From Nocardioides sp. 1609 (GTDB lineage Bacteria; Actinomycetota; Actinomycetes; Propionibacteriales; Nocardioidaceae): a DNA stretch of 64,000 nt. The number at the start of each line of letters is the position of its first letter. The stretch's first letter is position 1. The translations under genes and the position numbers were made by a program. The notes beneath the pieces were generated by a model. The model searched no databases and had not been told where the DNA came from. It saw only the letters and a program-made list of their open reading frames with translations. Below, piece by piece: positions 21,856 through 31,769 of this stretch. The DNA lies in NCBI RefSeq assembly GCF_004522105.1, contig NZ_SPUJ01000005.1, forward strand, positions 248,001 through 312,000, given 5' to 3'.

Positions 21856-24069
21856 ATGACCGCAGCCGCCCGCGCCGGGCGCACGGCCGACGCCGACGAG
21901 CTCTGCTCCGCGGCCTACGAGAAGGCCGGCGGTCCCGACACCGGCGTGGCGCTGGTCGCGGTCGGCGGCTACGGCCGGTCCGAGCTGGCGCCGTACTCCG
22001 ACCTCGACGTGGTGCTGGTGCACGACGAGGACGTCGATCTCGGCCCCCTCGCCGAGCAGCTCTGGTACCCGATCTGGGACTCCGGTGCCCGGCTGGACCA
22101 CTCGGTGCGGTCCCTGCCCGAGATGGTCGCGGCCGCGGACGCCGACCACCGCGTCGCCTCCGGGCTGCTCGACGTCCGGCACGTCGCCGGCGACCCCCAC
22201 CTCACGTTGCGGCTGCGGACCACGATGCTCGCGAACTGGCGCCGCGGCGCGCGCGAGCGGCTGCCCGAGATCCGTAGGGCGTCCGACGCACGGCACCGGC
22301 TGATGGGTGAGCTGGCCCACCTGTCGGTGCCCGACGTCAAGGAGGCCGAGGGCGGCCTGCGCGACGCCACCACCCTGCGCGGCCTGGTCGCGACCTGGCT
22401 GGTCGACGTCCCGCACACCGAGCTCGAGCGCAGCCGGCAGACCCTGCTCGACGTCCGCGACGTCGTCCACGAGGCCACCGGGCGGGCGACCGACCGGATC
22501 ACGCCCGAGACCTGGCCGGTCCTCGCCGAGGTGCTCGGCCTGGCCGGGGAGCGGGCCGCCCAGGTGCACGTGCGGGAGGCCGGACGCCGGATCACCCACC
22601 TGTCCCGCCTCGCGTGGCGCCGGGTCGACGGCGTCCTGGCGCGGCCGGTGTCGGCGCGCACGGCGCGCCGACCGGTGCTCGAGCCGCTCGGGCCGGGCGT
22701 CGCGCTGTCGGCCGGCGAGGTCGTCCTCGACGGCCGCGCCGACCCCGCCGCCGACCCGATGCTGCTGCTGCGGGCCGCGACCATCGCGGCCGAGCGCGGC
22801 GTCGTCCTCGCCCCGCCGACCGCCGCGCGGCTGGTGCGCGAGGGTGCGCCGCTGCCCGACCCGTGGCCCGAGGAGGCCCGGCAGCTGCTGGTGCGGCTGC
22901 TCGCCTCCGGCCGCGGCCTGCTCGAGGTGTGGGAGACGCTCGAGGAGACCGGCGCCCTGGCGGGCTTCCTGCCCGAGTGGGAGCGGGTCCGGATGCTGCC
23001 GCACGCCTCGGTGATCCACCGCTTCACCGTCGACCGGCACGTCGTCGAGACCTGCATCGAGGCCTCGGCGCTGATCCGTTCGGTGCGCCGCCCCGACGTC
23101 TTGATGGTCGCGGCCCTGCTGCACGACATCGGCAAGGGCGGGCTCACCGAGCACAGCGTCGCCGGGGAGCCGATCGCCCGTGCGGTGGCCACCCGGATGG
23201 GCTTCGACGACGAGTGCGTCGAGCTGATCGCGCTGCTCGTGCGCTGGCACCTGCTGCTCGCCGAGACCGCGACCACCCGCGACCCCGACGACCCCGCCAC
23301 CGTCGAGATCCTCACCTCGCGGCTCCGCACGCCCGAGGCGCTCGCGCTCCTCCGGGCCCTGACCGAGGCCGACGCGAAGGCGACCGCGCCGAAGGCGTGG
23401 ACCTCGTGGCGGGCCGGCCTGGTCGCCGACCTGGCCCGCCGTGCCCACGCCGCGCTCGACAGCGGCGCCACGCTGCCGGCGTTCCCCGTCGGCGAGGTCG
23501 CCGTGCCCGCGGGACTGACGGCCGCGTCGGTCGCGATCTCGGTCGAGCCGGTCGCCGACGGCAGCCGGGTCACCGCGATCGCCCTCGACCGGGTCGGGCT
23601 CCTGGCCGACCTCGCCGCGACGTTCGCGCTGCTGCGGCTGCCGATCCGCGCGGCCCGCCTGTGGGCCCAGGACGACCACAGCGTCTCGGTGTGGGAGGTC
23701 GGTTCCGACACCGTCGACCCCGCCGTCCTCCGCACCCGCTACGAGGCCGTCGTCGACGGCCGGGTCGACCCGACCGCCAGGTTCGCCCGCGCCCTGCCCG
23801 AGGGCGAGCTGGCGCCGACGGTCGTCGTCCGTCCCGAGGCGAGCGAGCACGCCACGGTGCTGGAGGTGCGCGCGGCCGACCGGCCCGGCGTCGTCCACCT
23901 CGTCTGCGCCGAGCTGGCCCGCCTCGACGTCGCCGTGCGCTCCGCCCACGTCGACACCCTCGGCCCCCAGGCCGTCGACGTCTTCTACCTGCAGGAGCCC
24001 TCGGCCGGCGCGCTGTCGGAGATCCGCGCCGCCGAGACCGCGCACGCCGTCCGGGCCGCGTTGAGCTGA
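21856..24069 (+). CDS. glnD: Bifunctional PII nucleotidyltransferase / nucleotidyl-removing enzyme GlnD
   Basis: GlnD senses glutamine and modifies or demodifies the PII T-loop tyrosine. The 737 residues have the expected order. First is a nucleotidyltransferase domain with GGYGRSEL (37-44) and catalytic Asp49 and Asp51. Next comes a helical linker with VKEAEGGLRDATTLRGL, then an HD phosphohydrolase domain with LLHDIGKGG (His423-Asp424). Two C-terminal ACT domains follow (about 580-650, ITAIALDRVG-like; about 665-737, EVRAADRPGVVHLV). The start is ATG 21856; earlier in-frame codons run into the PII gene. It is shorter at the N-terminus than enteric GlnD (about 890 residues), usual for actinobacteria. 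In related bacteria the enzyme is an adenylyltransferase; which nucleotide is used here is not visible. Confidence 0.95.
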   Translation: MTAAARAGRTADADELCSAAYEKAGGPDTGVALVAVGGYGRSELAPYSDLDVVLVHDEDVDLGPLAEQLWYPIWDSGARLDHSVRSLPEMVAAADADHRVASGLLDVRHVAGDPHLTLRLRTTMLANWRRGARERLPEIRRASDARHRLMGELAHLSVPDVKEAEGGLRDATTLRGLVATWLVDVPHTELERSRQTLLDVRDVVHEATGRATDRITPETWPVLAEVLGLAGERAAQVHVREAGRRITHLSRLAWRRVDGVLARPVSARTARRPVLEPLGPGVALSAGEVVLDGRADPAADPMLLLRAATIAAERGVVLAPPTAARLVREGAPLPDPWPEEARQLLVRLLASGRGLLEVWETLEETGALAGFLPEWERVRMLPHASVIHRFTVDRHVVETCIEASALIRSVRRPDVLMVAALLHDIGKGGLTEHSVAGEPIARAVATRMGFDDECVELIALLVRWHLLLAETATTRDPDDPATVEILTSRLRTPEALALLRALTEADAKATAPKAWTSWRAGLVADLARRAHAALDSGATLPAFPVGEVAVPAGLTAASVAISVEPVADGSRVTAIALDRVGLLADLAATFALLRLPIRAARLWAQDDHSVSVWEVGSDTVDPAVLRTRYEAVVDGRVDPTARFARALPEGELAPTVVVRPEASEHATVLEVRAADRPGVVHLVCAELARLDVAVRSAHVDTLGPQAVDVFYLQEPSAGALSEIRAAETAHAVRAALS

Positions 24070-24126
24070 TCCCGCGAGCGGACCAGGTGCCGAGTAGCGC
24101 GGCGCCGCTGGGGCATGCTCACCGCC

Positions 24127-25458
24127 ATGAGCAGCTCTGACGGTGGACAGCCCCGATTCGGCCACGCGGGCGAGCCACCGCCGTACTGGGTCGACGCGGA
24201 CCCCGAGTCCGCCGGGCTGGTCCGGCACGAGGCGATCGGGTTCGCACTCCCCGTGGCGGTGCTCGGCGCGCTGATGATGGTCGTCAGCCTGGCCCTGGAC
24301 TGGGTCGAGACCAACCGGTTCGTGGTCTACGGCTCCGGCCAGGACGGCCCCATCGGCGACAGGAGCGAGTACGCCGGTCTCTTCGACGCCCGTAACGTCG
24401 TCGCGGACGTGGTCGGCGTCGTCCCGCGGTTCCACGACGCCGGGGCGTTCGCCGGGGCGTTCTTCCCCTGGGGGGCGCTGGTCGCCACCGCCGCCGCCTG
24501 CGCGCTCACCGCCCTGGCAGCGGTGGGCCTGCGCCGCCGGACCCGGACGGCGGTGGCGCGCACGGTCGCGGTCGTCGCGGTCACCGCGACCCTCGCCCTT
24601 GGGACGATCGGTCTGCTGGACCTCGGCTGGGTGCTGGACACCACGGGCGGGTCCGGCGGCTCGTCGCCCAGCACGGCCGGGGCCGGCGGCGCGCCCGCCC
24701 CGGGCGGGGAGGCGGAGCCGGAGCTCCTGACCGCCGAGGTCCAGCCGGCCCTGGGCGCCTACCTCTGGCTCGGAGGTGCGCTGCTGCTGTGGGTCGCCGG
24801 TGCGCTCGGGCCCCGTGTCGCCTACCGGTTGCCGCCCGGGGCGCAGGTCGGACCGCTCGGTCCACCGGGGTACCCGGCCCACCCCGGGCTCCCCGCCCAC
24901 CCCGGCGCGCCGTTCGGTCGCGGTCCGCTCGTGCGCTCCACCACGCAACCGGTCGCGGTCGTGCTCACCGCGCTCGCCGCCGTGCTGTGCCTGGCCGGCT
25001 ACGGGGTGCTGCCCTGGGCCACCGACGTCACCTTCAGCGACATCAGCGACGCCGCGCGTGAGTACGGCGGCGACAGCGCGGTCGTCGAGGCCTACTTCGG
25101 GTGGGTCGGCTGGGCGCTGCTGCTGTTCTCCGTCGGCGTGGCGGTCGTGGTCGCCCTGGGCCGTCGTGGACGAGCGGTCAACCCGCGGGCGGCGCGCCCG
25201 ATCCTGGTGGCCGCCACGGCCGCCGGCCTGGCCGTCCACGTCGTCGCGGTCATCGACATCGACACCGTCGACGTCGGCCTGCTCGCCACCAGCGCCGGCC
25301 TGGCCGTCTCACTGCTCGGTGTGCTGCTGCCGCTGCGCACGACGGCCGTGGTCACGGCGTCCCCGGCGGCGTACCCGTACCCGCCGCAGCCTCCCGGGCC
25401 GCCCACGCCGGGGCCGCCGGGACCGGGCGCCCCGCCGCCACCGCCTCCGGGCCGCTAG
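24127..25458 (+). CDS. Multi-pass membrane protein with proline-rich tail, unknown
   Basis: About 443 residues, no family recognised. After a polar N-terminus (FGHAGEPPPYWVDADPESAG) there are about seven hydrophobic helices, beginning GFALPVAVLGALMMVVSLAL and including VALLLWVAGALG- and TALAAVLCLAGYGVLPWA-type segments. Gly/Ala/Pro-rich loops separate them. The last 30 residues are almost pure Pro/Gly (PPQPPGPPTPGPPGPG). The start could be ATG 24115 or 24127; the second is preferred because GGGG lies 13 nt before it rather than 1 nt. It is the last gene before a convergent small gene. Confidence 0.65.
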   Translation: MSSSDGGQPRFGHAGEPPPYWVDADPESAGLVRHEAIGFALPVAVLGALMMVVSLALDWVETNRFVVYGSGQDGPIGDRSEYAGLFDARNVVADVVGVVPRFHDAGAFAGAFFPWGALVATAAACALTALAAVGLRRRTRTAVARTVAVVAVTATLALGTIGLLDLGWVLDTTGGSGGSSPSTAGAGGAPAPGGEAEPELLTAEVQPALGAYLWLGGALLLWVAGALGPRVAYRLPPGAQVGPLGPPGYPAHPGLPAHPGAPFGRGPLVRSTTQPVAVVLTALAAVLCLAGYGVLPWATDVTFSDISDAAREYGGDSAVVEAYFGWVGWALLLFSVGVAVVVALGRRGRAVNPRAARPILVAATAAGLAVHVVAVIDIDTVDVGLLATSAGLAVSLLGVLLPLRTTAVVTASPAAYPYPPQPPGPPTPGPPGPGAPPPPPPGR

Positions 25459-25548
25459 CGCGGCGCGGGGCGACGACGTGCGCCCGAGGACGTCAGGTGG
25501 TCCCGGTGGGAAGGTCCCGGGTCCGCCCGACCAGCGTGGTGGCGCAGG

Positions 25549-25857
25549 TCAGGGTGCGTCGTCGGAGCTGCCCGGGGGCGCCGGCGGCTGCCTGCGGACG
25601 TGGACCTTGCCGGACTTGAGGTCGACGCGGACGGGGACGTCCTCGTCGTTCGGGGCGGGCAGCGCCTCGCCCTCGGTCTCCTTGGAGTCGAGGTCCTCAC
25701 GGGCCCGGGCACGGGCGGGGTCGAAGACCTCGAACCCGCCGGCCAGGGCGTTGCCGCCGGCACTGCTGGGACCGCCGGCCCCGAGCGAGCGGTGCCCGAC
25801 CCACAGCGCGAGGAACAGCAGGACCAGCCCCCCGACCACCCCGATCACGACGTCCAC
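25549..25857 (-). CDS. Small single-pass membrane protein, unknown
   Basis: A 102-residue protein with one N-terminal membrane helix (MDVVIGVVGGLVLLFLALWVG, 1-21) and an acidic cytoplasmic region containing FEVFDPARARAREDLDSKE and PVRVDLKSGKVHVRR, ending in a Pro-rich tail. No family recognised. It is divergent from ffh, and TACGGT sits exactly 6 nt before the GTG start, so it is probably read from a leaderless mRNA. It may act near the membrane, but nothing points to a process. Confidence 0.65.
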   Translation of the reverse strand: MDVVIGVVGGLVLLFLALWVGHRSLGAGGPSSAGGNALAGGFEVFDPARARAREDLDSKETEGEALPAPNDEDVPVRVDLKSGKVHVRRQPPAPPGSSDDAP

Positions 25858-25863
25858 GTCCTC

Positions 25864-25869
25864 ACCGTA
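25864..25869 (-). promoter_or_regulatory. -10 element TACGGT, leaderless promoter
   Basis: On the minus strand TACGGT, six bases (GAGGAC), then GTG at 25857. On the other strand a TAGTCT at 25883-25888 could serve ffh, so this 80-bp gap holds back-to-back promoters. Confidence 0.5.
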
Positions 25870-25936
25870 GGTGACCCGCCGTTAGTCTGGTGCTTTCACG
25901 ACCGCGCCATCTCCAGAGCCACTGCTGAGGACTCCT

Positions 25937-27501
<1,565 letters not shown>

Positions 27502-27502
<1 letters not shown>

Positions 27503-27524
27503 CGACCGGCCCGAGCCCGGTCGT
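27502..27524 (+). terminator. Hairpin after ffh
   Basis: ACGACCGG (27502-27509) pairs with CCGGTCGT (27517-27524) across a 7-nt loop, starting on the last base of the ffh stop. There is no T-tract, as is common for G+C-rich actinobacteria. It separates convergent ffh and the GH25 gene. Confidence 0.5.
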
Positions 27525-27571
27525 CCGGGGCCACCTGGCCGCGCGGGTGGGCCCAGCGCCCTGCGGACGCG

Positions 27572-28375
27572 TCACGACCGCGCCAGGTTGAGGTCGACGG
27601 GTCCGTCGACGCCGGCGACCGTGGCGTCGTCGGCGCGCTGCCAGATCCACCAGTCGCGCGCGGGCGGGACGTCGCCGAGCCGGCGCACCCACTGGCGGCG
27701 GCCGAGCTCGTCGGCGAGGCGGTACTCCTCCTCGAGGTCGGGGAACTCGTAGACCACCACCCGGCGGCCGGTGGCCTCCTCGACGACCTCGAGGAACGCG
27801 CGGACCTCGGCCAGCAGGTCGGGGCGCGCCGGCGGCGTCGCGCACTGGCCCTGCAGCTCGAGGTCGACCGCCGGTGGGAGCGTGGAGCGCCCGGCCGCCT
27901 CGAGGGTCTCGGCGAAGTGCTCGCCCTGGGGTGCACCGGGGGAGCAGAGGCTGAAGTAGTGGTAGCCGCCGACCCGCAGCCCGGCCCGCCGCGCGCCGGC
28001 GACGTTCTCGACGAACCGCGGGTCGGTGAAGGTGCTGCCCTCGCTGGCCTTGAGGTAGGCGAACCCGACGCGGTCGCCGGCGACCCGGACCCAGTCGATG
28101 TCGCCCTGGTGGTGCGACGCGTCGATGCCGCGGACCCACCGCTCGCGGGCCGGGGCGGCCGGGGCGGGCGGGTCCGGCGCGGGGGCCGGCACGGGGGTCG
28201 GCGTGGCGCGAGCGGTGGTCGGCGTCGGGGACGACGTCGCGGCGTCCGGGCTGCCGGGTGTGCCCGGGCCGGGCGGGTCGGCGTCGCCGGCGGACCCGCA
28301 TCCCGCGAGGACCAGCACCGCGAGCGCGGCCGGCACGGTCAGCGCGGGTCCAGCCCGCCGTCCCCGGTCTCCCAC
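27572..28375 (-). CDS. GH25 family lysozyme-like lipoprotein
   Basis: About 267 residues. The N-terminus ends in a lipobox (VLAGC at the end of VPAALAVLVLAGC), so the protein is predicted to be a membrane-anchored lipoprotein. A long Pro/Thr/Ala linker follows, then a GH25 (muramidase) domain with GIDASHHQGDIDW (the first catalytic-region Asp), GGYHYFSLC, PPAVDLEL with the D-x-E pair, and QWVRRLGD...WWIWQ. GH25 enzymes cut the MurNAc-GlcNAc bond of peptidoglycan. The start is GTG 28375, which gives a normal signal peptide; the frame extends to 28426. It probably remodels the cell wall. Confidence 0.85.
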   Translation of the reverse strand: MGDRGRRAGPALTVPAALAVLVLAGCGSAGDADPPGPGTPGSPDAATSSPTPTTARATPTPVPAPAPDPPAPAAPARERWVRGIDASHHQGDIDWVRVAGDRVGFAYLKASEGSTFTDPRFVENVAGARRAGLRVGGYHYFSLCSPGAPQGEHFAETLEAAGRSTLPPAVDLELQGQCATPPARPDLLAEVRAFLEVVEEATGRRVVVYEFPDLEEEYRLADELGRRQWVRRLGDVPPARDWWIWQRADDATVAGVDGPVDLNLARS

Positions 28376-28500
28376 CGCCCCAGGATGACAGCCGAGACGG
28401 ACGAGGTGCGCGGGACGGGGGCGCACCCGAGCGGGTCGCGCCCGTCGCCCCGACCGACAGGCACCGCGTCGACCCGGGGCGAGCAGCCGCGACCGCCTCG

Positions 28501-28506
28501 TAGGCT
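28501..28506 (+). promoter_or_regulatory. -10 element TAGGCT, leaderless promoter
   Basis: TAGGCT, six bases, then ATG at 28513 of the NYN-like gene. No ribosome binding site in between. Confidence 0.55.
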
Positions 28507-28512
28507 GGTCCC

Positions 28513-28881
28513 ATGCCCACCGTCCTCGTCGTCGACGGCGCCAACGTCGTCGGCGCCCGCCCCGACGGGTGGTGGAGGGACCGGGCCGGTGCGGCGCTGC
28601 GCCTGCACGAGCAGCTGATGACCGCCGACGTCCCGCAGGACGTCGTCGTCCTGGTGCTCGAGGGTGCGGCCAAGGGCGGGGTCCGGGCCGGGCGGGACGC
28701 CCACGTCCGCACCGTGCACGCGAAGGCCAGCGGCGACGACACCGTCGTCGCCGAGGCCAAGCGCGCCTCCGAGCGCGGCGACCGGGTCTCGGTCGTCACC
28801 GCCGACCGGATCCTGATGGGCCGGGTCGAGCGGTACGGCGCGATGGTGCTGAGCCCGACCTGGCTGCTCGGCGAGCTCTAG
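28513..28881 (+). CDS. NYN/PIN-like nuclease-fold domain protein
   Basis: A 122-residue protein with the opening VLVVDGANVVGARPDGWW (4-21), the Asp-Gly-Ala-Asn motif of NYN/PIN-fold ribonucleases, then VVVLVLEG and SGDDTVVAEAKRA with a second acidic cluster, and VSVVTADRIL with a third. These acidic positions would bind metal in an active nuclease. Similar actinobacterial proteins are annotated only as NTP pyrophosphohydrolase-like or NYN domain proteins, so activity is unproven. It stands alone between the divergent GH25 gene and a convergent gene. Confidence 0.65.
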   Translation: MPTVLVVDGANVVGARPDGWWRDRAGAALRLHEQLMTADVPQDVVVLVLEGAAKGGVRAGRDAHVRTVHAKASGDDTVVAEAKRASERGDRVSVVTADRILMGRVERYGAMVLSPTWLLGEL

Positions 28882-28897
28882 CGGCGTCCCCGGGCGC

Positions 28898-29569
28898 TCA
28901 GCGGACGACGGGGTCGCGCCCGGCGACGGCCCAGTGGCGGGTCGGGCCGCGGCGCAGCGCCGCCAGCAGGCCGGACCGGTCGCCGGTCTCGCGCAGGTAC
29001 GCCGCCTCCACCGGCAGCAGCGGCGTGACCGGGTAGGCCGTCTCGCTCGCCCAGCCGACGTCGATCGCGAGCCCCTCCCGTGCGGTGTCGAGGCGGCCGA
29101 TGCCCACCGTCGCCCGGCCGTCGTCGTCCAGCCAGCCCTCGAGGCTCGCCGCCGCCCGGTCCGGGAAGCCGGTCACCGCCATGGTGAGCAGGCCGTGCTC
29201 CTCGATCGTCGGCCGCATCGCGGTGCCGACGTACTGCGTCATCGTGCGGAGCAGCGCGGTCGGCCACCACTCCTGCATGAAGTCGGCCGTCTCCCGGTCG
29301 ACCCAGGCGGGCGACTCGACGTACAGCTCGAAGCCCTCGCCGCCCGACGGGGTGCCGTCGGCGCCGACCTCGAGCGGCCCGGACAGCCCGGAGGTGCGCA
29401 GCACGCCGGTGGTGCGGGTCCAGACCGGCAACAGCGCCCACGCGTCGCACGCCAGTCCGGGGCCCCGGCCGATGAAGCCGGTCGTGGTCGTGCGGCCCTG
29501 GGTGCTCCAGTAGTCGTCCACCCGCTCGTGGGTCGACTCGGTGGCCAGGAACCAGGGGTCGTCGCTCAT
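28898..29569 (-). CDS. Hypothetical protein, soluble
   Basis: A 223-residue soluble protein without signal peptide or membrane helix and no family I recognise. It opens MSDDPWFLATESTHERVDDYW and contains GFIGRGPGLACDAWALLPVWTR, an acidic central part and VGWASETAYPVTPLLPVEAAYL. TAGGGC lies 7 nt before the ATG, so the mRNA is likely leaderless or nearly so. It shares a small divergent gap with the amidohydrolase gene. G+C content and codon style match the neighbours. Confidence 0.6.
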   Translation of the reverse strand: MSDDPWFLATESTHERVDDYWSTQGRTTTTGFIGRGPGLACDAWALLPVWTRTTGVLRTSGLSGPLEVGADGTPSGGEGFELYVESPAWVDRETADFMQEWWPTALLRTMTQYVGTAMRPTIEEHGLLTMAVTGFPDRAAASLEGWLDDDGRATVGIGRLDTAREGLAIDVGWASETAYPVTPLLPVEAAYLRETGDRSGLLAALRRGPTRHWAVAGRDPVVR

Positions 29570-29576
29570 GGCTCCC

Positions 29577-29582
29577 GCCCTA
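29577..29582 (-). promoter_or_regulatory. -10 element TAGGGC
   Basis: On the minus strand TAGGGC, seven bases (GGGAGCC), then ATG at 29569. On the plus strand TAGCGT (29592-29597) lies 8 nt before the amidohydrolase ATG, so the two promoters face away from each other within 36 bp. Confidence 0.45.
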
Positions 29583-29605
29583 CCCCTGGGCTAGCGTCGA
29601 CAACC

Positions 29606-30688
29606 ATGACGGCGCAACGCTTCCGAGGACCGGTCCTGCCCGACGGCGAGCCCCGTGACCTGTACGTCGTCGACGGCCGGGTCACCTACGAGCCGCGGGC
29701 CGGCGCCGAGACCGCGGCCGAGGGCTGGATCGTGCCGGGACTGGTCGATGCCCACAACCACCTCGGCCTCGAGGACGGCGGGGGCGTCGACGACGACGAG
29801 GTGGAGCGCCAGGCGCTGGCCGACCGCGACAGCGGCGCCCTGCTGCTGCGCGACTGCGGGTCGCCGGTCGACACCCGCTGGGTCCAGGAGCGCGAGGACC
29901 TGCCGCGGCTGATCCGCGCCGGGCGGCACGTGGCCCGCACCCGCCGCTACATCCGCGACTACGCCCACGAGGTCGAGCCCGACGACCTCGCCGCGACCGT
30001 GGCCGAGCAGGCCCGCGCCGGCGACGGGTGGGTCAAGCTCGTCGGCGACTGGATCTCGCGCGACGCGGGCGACCTGACGCCGTCCTTCCCGGCCGAGGCG
30101 TTCGCCGCGGCCATCGCCGCCGCCCACGAGCACGGGGCCAAGGTCACCGCCCACTGCTTCGGCAGCGACGTGCTCGACGGCCTGCTGGACGCCGGCATCG
30201 ACTGCATCGAGCACGGCACCGGCCTGCGTGAGCACCACCTCGAGCGGATGGTCGCGAACGGCGTCGCGCTGGTGCCGACGGTGCAGCAGACCGACAAGTT
30301 CCCCGAGTTCGCCGATGCCGGGCGCGACAGGTTCCCGGCGTACGCCGCCACGATGGACGACCTGCACCGGCGTCGTCGCGACACGTTGATGGCCGCCCAC
30401 GAGGCCGGCGTCGAGCTGTACGTCGGCAGTGACGGTGGCGGCACCGGCCGGCACGGCTACCTCGCCGAGGAGATCGCGGCGATGGTCGGCCTCGGCCTGC
30501 CCGCGGAGCACGTCGTCGCCGCGGCCTCCTGGCGCGGCCGGGAGTGGCTCGGCTGGAACGGCGAGCTCGGCGAGGGCGACCCCGCCGACTTCGTCGTCCT
30601 CGACGCCGACCCGCGCCAGGACCTCTCGACCCTGGCCCGGCCGGCCTGCGTCGTGCTCCGCGGCGCCGTGGTGGCGACCCGGGTCTGA
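29606..30688 (+). CDS. Amidohydrolase family protein
   Basis: A 360-residue metal-dependent hydrolase. Landmarks are IVPGLVDAHNHLGLEDGGG with the first H-x-H metal site, KLVGDWISRDAGDL carrying the bridging-Lys-type position, VTAHCFGSDVLDGLLDAGIDCIEHGT with two more His residues, and ELYVGSDGGGTGRHGYLAEEIA with the catalytic Asp. C-terminal GDPADFVVLDADPRQD is the usual composite-domain return. The set fits imidazolonepropionase/prolidase-like amidohydrolases; substrate unknown. The start is ATG 29606; an open frame upstream is a shadow of the opposite gene. It is probably cytosolic. Confidence 0.88.
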   Translation: MTAQRFRGPVLPDGEPRDLYVVDGRVTYEPRAGAETAAEGWIVPGLVDAHNHLGLEDGGGVDDDEVERQALADRDSGALLLRDCGSPVDTRWVQEREDLPRLIRAGRHVARTRRYIRDYAHEVEPDDLAATVAEQARAGDGWVKLVGDWISRDAGDLTPSFPAEAFAAAIAAAHEHGAKVTAHCFGSDVLDGLLDAGIDCIEHGTGLREHHLERMVANGVALVPTVQQTDKFPEFADAGRDRFPAYAATMDDLHRRRRDTLMAAHEAGVELYVGSDGGGTGRHGYLAEEIAAMVGLGLPAEHVVAAASWRGREWLGWNGELGEGDPADFVVLDADPRQDLSTLARPACVVLRGAVVATRV

Positions 30689-30765
30689 CCCCCGGCACCG
30701 GCACGGCCGCCGGGTCCCGGTAGACCTGCCCTGCGGCGGGGAGCCGCGACGGGGGAGGAGCCGCC

Positions 30766-31626
30766 ATGCTGCTGGGTGTCGTGCTGGCCCTCGGGTCGGC
30801 CGTCGCGCACGCCGCCTGGAACACCTCCGTCAAGCGGGTCGCCGCCGATGGTCTGGCGGTCCTCTGGGCCTACAGCCTCGCCGGGCTGGCCGTCGTGGTC
30901 GTGGTGCTCGCCGTCCGGTCCGCCGCCGTCCCGGTCGACGTCACGCCCGAGCTCGTGGGCTGGTCGGCCGTCAGCACGGTGCTCCACACCGGGTACGCCG
31001 CCGCCCTGCAGCGCGCCTACCGCGACCACGACGTCAGCGTGGTCTACCCGCTGTCGCGAGGTGCGGCGCCGGTGCTGGTCGCCCTGGCCGCCTGGCCGCT
31101 GCTCGGCCAGCGGCTGTCCTGGGCGGCGTGGGTCGGCCTGCTGCTCATGTGCCTCGCCGTCGCCGCCCTGGTCGGGGAGAGCTCGGAGCACACCCGGCTC
31201 TCCTGGCGCCCGGCGCTCTGGGGGCTCGGCATCGGGGTCGCCGTGGCGTCGTACACGACCTTCGACGGCTGGGTGATCGTGTCCCGCGACGCCGACCCGC
31301 TGACCTACTACACCCTCGGCGCGGTCCTCCAGCTCGCCCTGGTGACCGTGCTGCTGCGCGGCCGGGTGGGCCGCGGGCTGGCCCAGGTGCGCCGCCACCC
31401 GAGACCGGTCGCGGTCCTGGCGGTGCTCATCCCGACGTCGTACGTGCTCGGGCTCTACGCGACCCAGCACGCCCCGGTCTCGCTCGTGGCCGCCGTCCGC
31501 AGCTCCAGCCTCGTCTGGACGGCGCTCGCCGCCGCCGTCGTGCTCCGCGAGCGGGTCAGCCGACGACGGCTGCTCTCGACCGGCCTCGCGACCGCCTCCA
31601 TCGTCGCGATGGTCGCGGCGCGCTGA
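30766..31626 (+). CDS. EamA family (DMT superfamily) transporter
   Basis: A 286-residue membrane protein with about ten hydrophobic helices in two EamA-like repeats. The first opens MLLGVVLALGSAVAHAAWNTSVKR and contains ALQRAYRDHDVSVVYPLSRGAAPV. The second ends PVSLVAAVRSSSLVWTALAAAVVLRERVS, the conserved drug/metabolite transporter closing block. EamA proteins usually export metabolites; the cargo is not evident. ATG 30766 is preceded by GGGGGAGGAG. It is convergent to the next gene, with a long inverted repeat between them. Confidence 0.88.
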   Translation: MLLGVVLALGSAVAHAAWNTSVKRVAADGLAVLWAYSLAGLAVVVVVLAVRSAAVPVDVTPELVGWSAVSTVLHTGYAAALQRAYRDHDVSVVYPLSRGAAPVLVALAAWPLLGQRLSWAAWVGLLLMCLAVAALVGESSEHTRLSWRPALWGLGIGVAVASYTTFDGWVIVSRDADPLTYYTLGAVLQLALVTVLLRGRVGRGLAQVRRHPRPVAVLAVLIPTSYVLGLYATQHAPVSLVAAVRSSSLVWTALAAAVVLRERVSRRRLLSTGLATASIVAMVAAR

Positions 31627-31664
31627 TCCGCCGTCGCGAACGCCCCGGCCGGGGTGGCCCGGCC

Positions 31665-31731
31665 GGGGTAGTCCCGGACGATCGGCCCCACTTTCGTCGC
31701 AGGACCGGGGCCGATCGTCCGGGACTACCCC
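31665..31731. terminator. Perfect 25-bp inverted repeat between convergent genes
   Basis: Arms 31665-31689 and 31707-31731 are exact reverse complements over 25 bp (left arm begins GGGGTAGTCCCGGACG), with a 17-nt loop. Placed tail-to-tail between the EamA gene and the next membrane-protein gene, it can end transcription from both sides. The arm is longer than most intrinsic terminators and has no T-tract, so a mobile palindromic repeat is another possibility. Confidence 0.65.
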
Positions 31732-31769
31732 CGCGGAGCGCCCCCGACGCGGCCCGGGAAGGTGCGGGG

